Part shown: positions 57,001-63,031 of the stretch, one piece after another
How the letters are laid out: the number at the start of each line of letters is the position of its first letter
How positions within the stretch are numbered: the first letter of the stretch is position 1
Origin: Hofstenia miamia
Taxonomy: Eukaryota > Xenacoelomorpha > Acoela
Assembly: GCA_004352715.1 (NCBI GenBank)
Contig: SCFE01000049.1
Location: 1,913,338 to 1,976,368, forward strand
Direction: 5' to 3'
DNA length: 63,031 nucleotides
The notes under the pieces: generated by a model
Database searches by the model: none
Told to the model about the DNA's origin: nothing
The model's input: only the letters and a program-made list of their open reading frames with translations
Program-made: the position numbers and the translations under genes

Positions 57001-57015
57001 TATATATATATATAC

Positions 57016-58084
57016 ACTATGTAGCAAGGTTTTTGTTACAGAGTATTTTCGAGATGGAAGGGATCCAAAATGGAATCTTAACTTAATTTTTGCGCCTCAC
57101 GTCTAGCTTTTTGAAAAAATTGATTTTTTCATAAAACACTATTCCCACTTTTTCAGAAGTAGCACGTATCTTTTACTGTTGCTTTTGAATGCTTTGAAGC
57201 CCAAGCTCCTGTCAAAAATTCATAAAACATGTTGAGGGAATGATATTGATGGTTATGAATAAACCATCATTTCCTATCCACCAAACATTCCATCGGCGAT
57301 TAGACCTGTTCCCCCTTGTGTTTCATTACCTGTTCCTATAGGCCCCATTGATCTTTCGGAAAAGGATTCCATGTCGACAGAGTTGGATAAAGCTTTCACT
57401 TACAGTGATAAGAGTAATTCCTGTAGGGCAGAACAAATACTCGTAGATAGGCTTTAACTCATAGTTCGTCAATGCAGCATACAAATATGAAGAAACTCGT
57501 TTACTTAATGCCAAAAATGGGCGATTTTGCTGTTATAAAGCATCCTGCTGTAAAGGTTAGGGTTAGGGTTAGAGAAATCTAAACGTGCTGAAAAAATTTC
57601 GAGTACAGATTTGTGATCTATTACTTTTCAACATGATCGATCACAGTAGATTCTGGGATTTAGTTTTATGTGCTCACATATATATATTAAAATTTTCGGG
57701 TGTTGGTTGATATATATGTGTTTACGTGTCCTGAAACATGTTTAGTTTCTTTGATATCAGAATATTTACAAATTTTACAATCATATTTATACACAATGGA
57801 GAAGGCTAGCAATTTTTAGATGGTTCTTTTGTCGAGAAATCATTTTGAGTTTTCAATTGAATTTTTCGTATATTTCTAGGGGTTCTGCTAGTGAGCGTAA
57901 GGGGAGGACGAAGCATTGCTCACTCCTTTAGGGCTAACAGTAGATAGCTTTATTCGTTTGAAAGTTTTAAGCTTTTAACGTTTTTTAAGACAACAATTGT
58001 TTAGGTCTAAACGAAGCTCCTAAAATTTGAAAGTAAAGTGTGTTCCTTTTTGAACTTCATTTAATTAACATTCAATAACATTTT
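57016..58084. other. AT-rich intronic stretch
   Basis: No gene. Three telomere-like units, GGTTAGGGTTAGGGTTAG, lie at 57555-57572. Confidence 0.5.
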
Positions 58085-58092
58085 GTGCAAAT

Positions 58093-58471
58093 CAGACTTG
58101 TCAACGAGCCGAAATTTCTGAGCTCAGCTCGGCTCGTTTTAATTTTGAGTAAGTTTGGCTCGGCTCGGCTCGGCTCGCCAATAAAATCTTTAAATAACGC
58201 TCGTTTCAGCTCAATATTTTTTAAAAATATCGCGCTCTCAGAATTGTTTACATGGCTCTTCCCATTATTTAATAAACATTTCTAAAATTAGATTATAAGA
58301 AAGGCATATTGAATGAAAAAATGAGAAAAATCTGCATAATCAAATTAACAAGCACTACTATAAATTTGCTTTTGTTAAAAACGGCTCGTTTTAGTCTCGT
58401 TATATATCCAATACTCTGCTCAAGCTCGGCTCGGCTCGGCTCGTTAAAAGCTCGGCTCGTTAACAAGTCTG
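58093..58471 (-). mobile_element. CGAGC-family MITE, copy 12
   Basis: A 379-bp full-length copy in reverse orientation. CAGACTTGTCAACGAGCC left end, AACAAGTCTG right end. The 8-bp duplication GTGCAAAT is perfect on both sides. Confidence 0.92.
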
Positions 58472-58479
58472 GTGCAAAT

Positions 58480-59225
58480 TTATTTAAATTAATTGCTGTA
58501 AAATTCGTTTTCAAGTAAACTCATCACTGTCTCATATGATCTTAAAGTATGAGGTTTGATCACGTCTATAAAACCTCAAATTTCAAGCCAAGATGACAGA
58601 TGCATTTCAGATTTTAATCATCTTTATTAGTTTTTGAGTTTTTGACTAAGAATGTTATTATTGTTTACTTAATAATATGACTCTGGTAGGCCTATTAATT
58701 TAGCTGGAATAGGTATAACCTTAATGCAAATGAAAATTGATTTTCTTAACTCATTGAGCCATCTAATCATTACTAGGTACCTGCGAGACCACACATTTTG
58801 GTCTCAGTTTCGGTACCAGGCAACGGGGACTCTAATAATTATTTCTGGATGTTTCTATCATTATGTTGCCATTATTTTTATAGGAATCATCTGTAATTTA
58901 TAGCAATACTTTAGCTTTTCTCTTAAATGTCGCGTCTGACAAAAGAGAAAGTTGAAATATAGACAAAAAATTCCTTACGTAAACAGCAGAATTAATGAGT
59001 TTCATTCTCCGTCATATTTACAAAGTTTCGTCTGCGAATAATTTAAAGCTATCAAAGCGGGAGGCAGAGAATTTTAAATATATAGAGTGGTACACTCACC
59101 CTAAAAAAGCAGCCAAATATAGGAACATGTATTGCAATTCATGTGAAGATATAGAAAACAAATTTAGCACGACTTATTAAAGTATCAGGGGCGGATCCAC
59201 GGCGAATTATATAATAATATTATAT
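58480..59225. other. AT-rich intronic stretch
   Basis: An open frame at 58995-59180 has a protein-like composition (KREAENFKYIEWYTHPKKAA) but no splice or domain support. Not called. Confidence 0.4.
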
Positions 59226-59233
59226 AGTCAGAT

Positions 59234-59836
59234 CGGACTTATCAATGAGCCGAGTCGAGCTTGAGCACAGTATTTTGTGTTGCGTTGGAACCAGATTTGT
59301 CGAGCTTCTAATGAGCCGAGCCGAGCCGAGCAGAGTATTGGNNNNNNNNNNNNNNNNNNNNNNNNNNNNNNNNNNNNNNNNNNNNNNNNNNNNNNNNNNN
59401 NNNNNNNNNNNNNNNNNNNNNNNNNNNNNNNNNNNNNNNNNNNNNNNNNNNNNNNNNNNNNNNNNNNNNNNNNNNNNNNNNNNNNNNNNNNNNNNNNNNN
59501 NNNNTGAGCCGAGCCGAGCCGAGCAGAGTATTGGATATACAACGAGCCCAAAACGAGCCGTTTTTAGCAAACCAAATATATAGTGCTGCTTGTTAATTGC
59601 ATTATGCAGATTTTTCTTATTTTTACATTCAATATTCCATACTTATAATCGTATTTTAGAAATGTTTATTAAATAATAGGAAGAGCAATTGAAAAAATTC
59701 TGAGAACACAATATTTTTTAAAAAAATACCAAGCTGAAACGAGCCTCATTGAAAGATTTTCTGTGGCGAGCCGAGCCGAACTTACACAAAATTTAAACGA
59801 GCCGAGCTTAGCAATTACGGGTCGTTGACAAGTCTG
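59234..59836 (+). mobile_element. CGAGC-family MITE, copy 13 (chimeric, gapped)
   Basis: Flanked by a perfect 8-bp duplication AGTCAGAT. Left end CGGACTTATCAATGAGCC; right end GACAAGTCTG. At 59277 the left arm switches to GTTGCGTTGGAACCAGATTT, the sequence found just outside and at the start of copy 4. A gap (59342-59504) has the same CGAGC-rich sequence on both sides, so part of the copy is probably duplicated in the assembly. Confidence 0.85.
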
Positions 59837-59844
59837 AGTCAGAT

Positions 59845-60305
59845 GTAGTGCGAGCACGAAGCACTGTTAGGGGGTCTGAGGTCTAAGAAAATGTTTTAAA
59901 ATATACTATCTCAGTTCTAATTTATAGCACACAAACCTTGACCCTACATACACACACACGCAGAGAATTATTGTAATGCAATAGAAGGCTTTAAACAAAC
60001 TAGTTGCTGCACAACACTAAAATCCGCATGAGTTTTTCATATTCTACAATGCTTTCATGAGCAAATCTCTACTGTGCAAGTAAGTAATATTCTTTGCTTA
60101 GAGAATATTTAAGCTAAGGGAGACAGGCTCTACATTTCTACCTAGAAGGACCAGGTCTTTTATACTACACTTTTGTTCCTAAGTATATCTCAATAACAAA
60201 TTTGAGGAATATTTAACGTTTAGGGCATTGATAGGAAGGTGCGCTTGATTCGTAAATTTTATTTTATCAGTTCTAGTGTATGTGCTTGAACACTACTCGG
60301 CATCT
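59845..60305. other. AT-rich intronic stretch
   Basis: Nothing recognised. Confidence 0.5.
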
Positions 60306-60857
60306 TTAACCCTATTCCAGTTGGGCTTTTTTATGTACGTTAAACAGTTGGGGGGGGGCAAATTTGCCCCCCTGTCTAGAATGCTCATTTCTTAACGAAA
60401 TTCGATAAAACTTTGTAGGGTTGTAGTATGACATGTTACCATCAAGAAAAAAAGGTACCATCGTTTTTGGTCACGTGGTCATGTGATGGCGTCATCATTT
60501 TATGTCGACATAGCCGATTTTCTCCGATTTTAGCATTTTTGCAACAAAAATTGCATAAAAAGCATCTTATACATATTTTTTGATGTATATTGGATACTTA
60601 TAACATAATTAGTTTCCAAACATCATTTGGTTAAAATTTGAACAGATATGTCAAGAATTTTTCAATTTTTTTTTTCAGAATTTCGTAAATAATATCTACT
60701 TTAGTCAAAAAGAGATTCATAAAACTAAAAGTTCAAAAGATTTTAAATTCAAATTTTCAGGGATTGGTTATAGATAAATTTTGTTCACTGAGTCGAAAAA
60801 TGTAGTTGTGTAACGGGGTCTAAAAAAAGTTATAAATTGCCCCCCACTAGGGTTAAA
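60306..60857. mobile_element. piggyBac-like MITE (TTAA target)
   Basis: Begins TTAACCCTATTCCAGTTGGG and ends CCCCCCACTAGGGTTAA: inverted CCCTA/TAGGG ends with TTAA on both sides. It contains GGGGGGGGGCAAATTTGCCC, a local palindrome, near 60351. The 552-bp interior is non-coding. Confidence 0.65.
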
Positions 60858-61025
60858 ACTATCATTCTTTTGATGTTTTATAAATCAAAATGATATTGAG
60901 CGATCGATGTTTCATCTCTGTTTATCTCAAGGTATATGTTTCTAACGTTTGCTTTGTATTAAGTTAGACTATAGCAAGCACAATTACTGACTGGTTTAGA
61001 CTCGACCGAGATCAGACTTCGTCAG
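60858..61025. other. End of intron G-H
   Basis: Leads into the acceptor GTCAG at 61021-61025. Confidence 0.4.
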
Positions 61026-61219
61026 AATTCTCGCAGCTTGGAACTATTAACGTTTTCGCATCACCTAGAACGCGGTTGTCGATGTTATTTGAAGTGTTTT
61101 CATCGAACCGTCTCTCAGTCACTAAAGGAATGGAACATGCATCAATTTCTTCAGTTGACTTACGTTCATTTATCAGTATGCAATCTTATTCATTTTTTTC
61201 TAATAACACTGTCTTCTAA
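61026..61219 (+). CDS. Host gene exon H, probable terminal exon
   Basis: Starting after GTCAG it completes the split codon from exon G and encodes FSQLGTINVFASPRTRLSML, FEVFSSNRLSVTKGMEHASI and SSVDLRSFIS. It ends at TAA 61217-61219. AATAAA lies at 61411-61416. The only internal GT donor candidate (ATCA|GTATGC) lacks the G that precedes all other donors, which favours a terminal exon. It is less certain than A-G because the acceptor tract is poor and other frames are also open. Confidence 0.5.
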
Positions 61220-61540
61220 TTCCTATTTTTAATCATTATTTAAAACGAAAAGGCGTTAATACTTTATTATTTTGCAAAAAATTTTCCAGTTTTTAGTTCT
61301 TGAATTCTAGAATATCTGACATTTAGGTCAAAATTATTATACTTCGACATACTCTTCCTGTACATATCACATCTATATTTTAAAATATTCTTTTCTAAAA
61401 ATTTTTTATAAATAAACATATTCAATTCAAATTACAAACTTTTCTTTAATTATTGACTTTAGAAGCAATTTGAGTAGAACTATGAGTCCCTTAATCACAT
61501 TGGACAATCAATTTATAAATAATAACTAAGGAGGTAGATG

Positions 61541-61577
<37 letters not shown>

Positions 61578-61941
61578 GTTCTCAGTAATAAAATAGCATG
61601 ATTGTATTGATCTTCAAATAGAGCGATTGCTATGTACATAGTAAGTAACCTAAAAATGTTTGAAAGATCAAAAAATTTAATAAAAACTATTCATTACTGC
61701 AATTTGCATATGTAGACTTTGCATTAATCATTTTAACGTTCACAGCAATATGTTTTCTAATTTCTGTCAAACCACCTTCCTTCTTCGAAAACTTTGAAAT
61801 TTCTGTCTATGCTCAAAATACTATTTTTGGATCCGAAAAAATCCGAATGTAAATAGAATGTAAATATTTCGTGTTTGTCACATAATATTTTTAACTTGGA
61901 TTTATCGCTCATAGGTATCAGTTCCATCATCTGTAAATATG

Positions 61942-61984
<43 letters not shown>

Positions 61985-62699
61985 TAGTTATATAATTATA
62001 GTTGGCTCATATAGATATCTTAAGTGATATGTCATATATCATATATACAAAAACGCTATATAGTGGGACACTAGACTCACAAGTGGAATATGATAACCTA
62101 GTATGAGTAACTAATCAATGAAGTTCTTAATGACTTGTGGTAAGAAGCAAGCTCATACATGCCAATGTATTACTTTCATCTCAAACCAAAATTTATCAAG
62201 ATTATTTCCATTGCGGTTCAAATGTACTGAAGTAAGACAAATAGCCCTTTTATCGAAATTGAGTTTGTAAACTTTATGGAGAGATGTCTGCACATATTTA
62301 ACAGCATTGCCTTAATAGATTTCCTCGGCATTTGTAAAGATAATCTGTGAGAAGTAGGTTTTTGAAGTTGCATTTGTGAATTGTTTTACTCCGTAAATTC
62401 ATCTTTTTAACAACTCAATTTGGTGAATATTTCGCCGCGATGGAACACTCATCGGCGTCGCAGTGTCGCACTTAAAATCCCAGTAAATTTCTATCAAATT
62501 TGGATGGCATTAATGTTTATCAAGCTCAGGCGTGATTCTTAGCATGTTTTTGAAGGCGGCTTTGCCTTTGCCTTATTAGAAAACTAGATCATAAAGAAAG
62601 AATATCGGTAACTGTACTAGTAATTTAATAGAGAATATCTTTTGTTGAAAAATTCTCAAACATTTTATAATAAGATAATATTCAGCTTTAATTGGAACT
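61220..62699. other. 3' flank, AT-rich with (TA)n
   Basis: A probable polyadenylation signal AATAAA is at 61411. (TA)n runs lie at about 61541-61573 and 61943-61981. No other gene recognised. Confidence 0.5.
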
Positions 62700-63031
62700 A
62701 GTGATCTGCGGCGGTTGCCGCGGCACAGCTTAGCCACTAGCCGGACGTAGCAGCGGCCAACAGCCGACTGCGGAAAAAGATTTTGTTTTGCGGCAAAAAT
62801 TTCGGGTAAGATTCACTTCTGAACGAATTTCGTTTCATAATTTTTATTTTTACTTTTGCTCTTAAATCTTAACCGCTTTAACTATTTTCTTTAATTATTC
62901 AAACTATGAGCATGTTCTAATCGTTAAATAGAAAATTGCAATATTTCACTTAGTATAAGTAAAAACCGCCGACTATGGCCAAAAAATCACAGCTAACGGC
63001 AGGCTACGACAAAAAACTTAATATATATATA
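62700..63031. mobile_element. GCGGC-word element, running off the window
   Basis: GATCTGCGGCGGTTGCCGCG, GTAGCAGCGGCCAACAGCCG, TTGCGGCAAAAATT, and later AACCGCCGACTATGGCC and CTAACGGCAGGCTACG. GC-rich words on both sides of an AT-rich core again resemble a word-array MITE. The right end is outside the window. Confidence 0.4.

Noticed and set aside
57555-57572. TTAGGG repeats as an interstitial telomere
   Set aside because: Only three units; too short to claim a telomeric or fusion origin.
58995-59180. 62-codon frame with protein-like composition, candidate host exon
   Set aside because: No phase-compatible splice sites with exon G or H could be seen.
1-63031. tRNA, rRNA, CRISPR arrays
   Set aside because: Scanned by eye for tRNA B-box-like GGTTCGA patterns and regular repeat-spacer arrays. 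The few hits fell inside MITEs, and no cloverleaf or array was found.

Overview
This window looks like AT-rich nuclear DNA from an invertebrate animal. There are no operons, ribosome-binding sites or prokaryotic genes. Instead there is one host gene split over large introns, (TA)n microsatellites, several assembly gaps (runs of N), and a dense set of animal-type transposable elements: Tc1/mariner, hAT, piggyBac-like and Harbinger-like MITEs, CR1/L2-type LINEs, Penelope-like elements and a probable LTR. I cannot name the species.

Host gene. Eight plus-strand exons (A-H) between 18246 and 61219 join in one continuous reading frame. Exon boundaries A to E are all phase 0 and E to H are all phase 1. 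Exons A-G end in G before a GT donor, and acceptors are mostly nTAG. The joined frame gives about 646 residues and ends at a TAA followed by AATAAA. The N-terminus lies upstream of exon A and was not found. I recall a resemblance to the CCDC142 family in exons A, B and D, but this is tentative. Introns are 0.6 to 20.7 kb and are filled with mobile elements. The first 18 kb is either an upstream intron or intergenic.

Mobile landscape. The most striking feature is a 300-380 bp non-autonomous element built on CGAGC words (13 copies or fragments in 63 kb). Its ends are CAGACTTGTCAACGAGCC and it has 8-bp target duplications, which places it with hAT. At least six other short elements follow the same design with other words (AACCG, GGATC, GTTTACAGC, GCGGG, GGTTCGG, GCGGC). 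Coding remnants include a near-complete mariner (12-13 kb), a Tc1-like element interrupted by a TTF/DUF4371 hAT (32.6-37 kb), two more Tc1/mariner relics (41.4 and 55.9 kb), a deletion derivative with long inverted ends (50.6 kb), seven LINE 3' fragments with (ATT)n or (TAG)n tails, and three Penelope-like GIY-YIG fragments each lying between inverted arms. Fragments near these carry hammerhead-like motifs.

Region by region: 0-18 kb, transposon relics and MITEs; 18.2-19.6 kb, exons A and B with a Penelope element in their intron; 19.6-40.3 kb, a giant intron with LINEs and the nested Tc1/hAT; 40.3 kb, exon C; 40.6-49.8 kb, Penelope, Tc1, LINE and MITE copies; 49.8-56.6 kb, exons D-G; 56.6-61 kb, solo LTR and MITEs; 61 kb, terminal exon H; 61.2-63 kb, AT-rich flank and the start of a GCGGC-word element.
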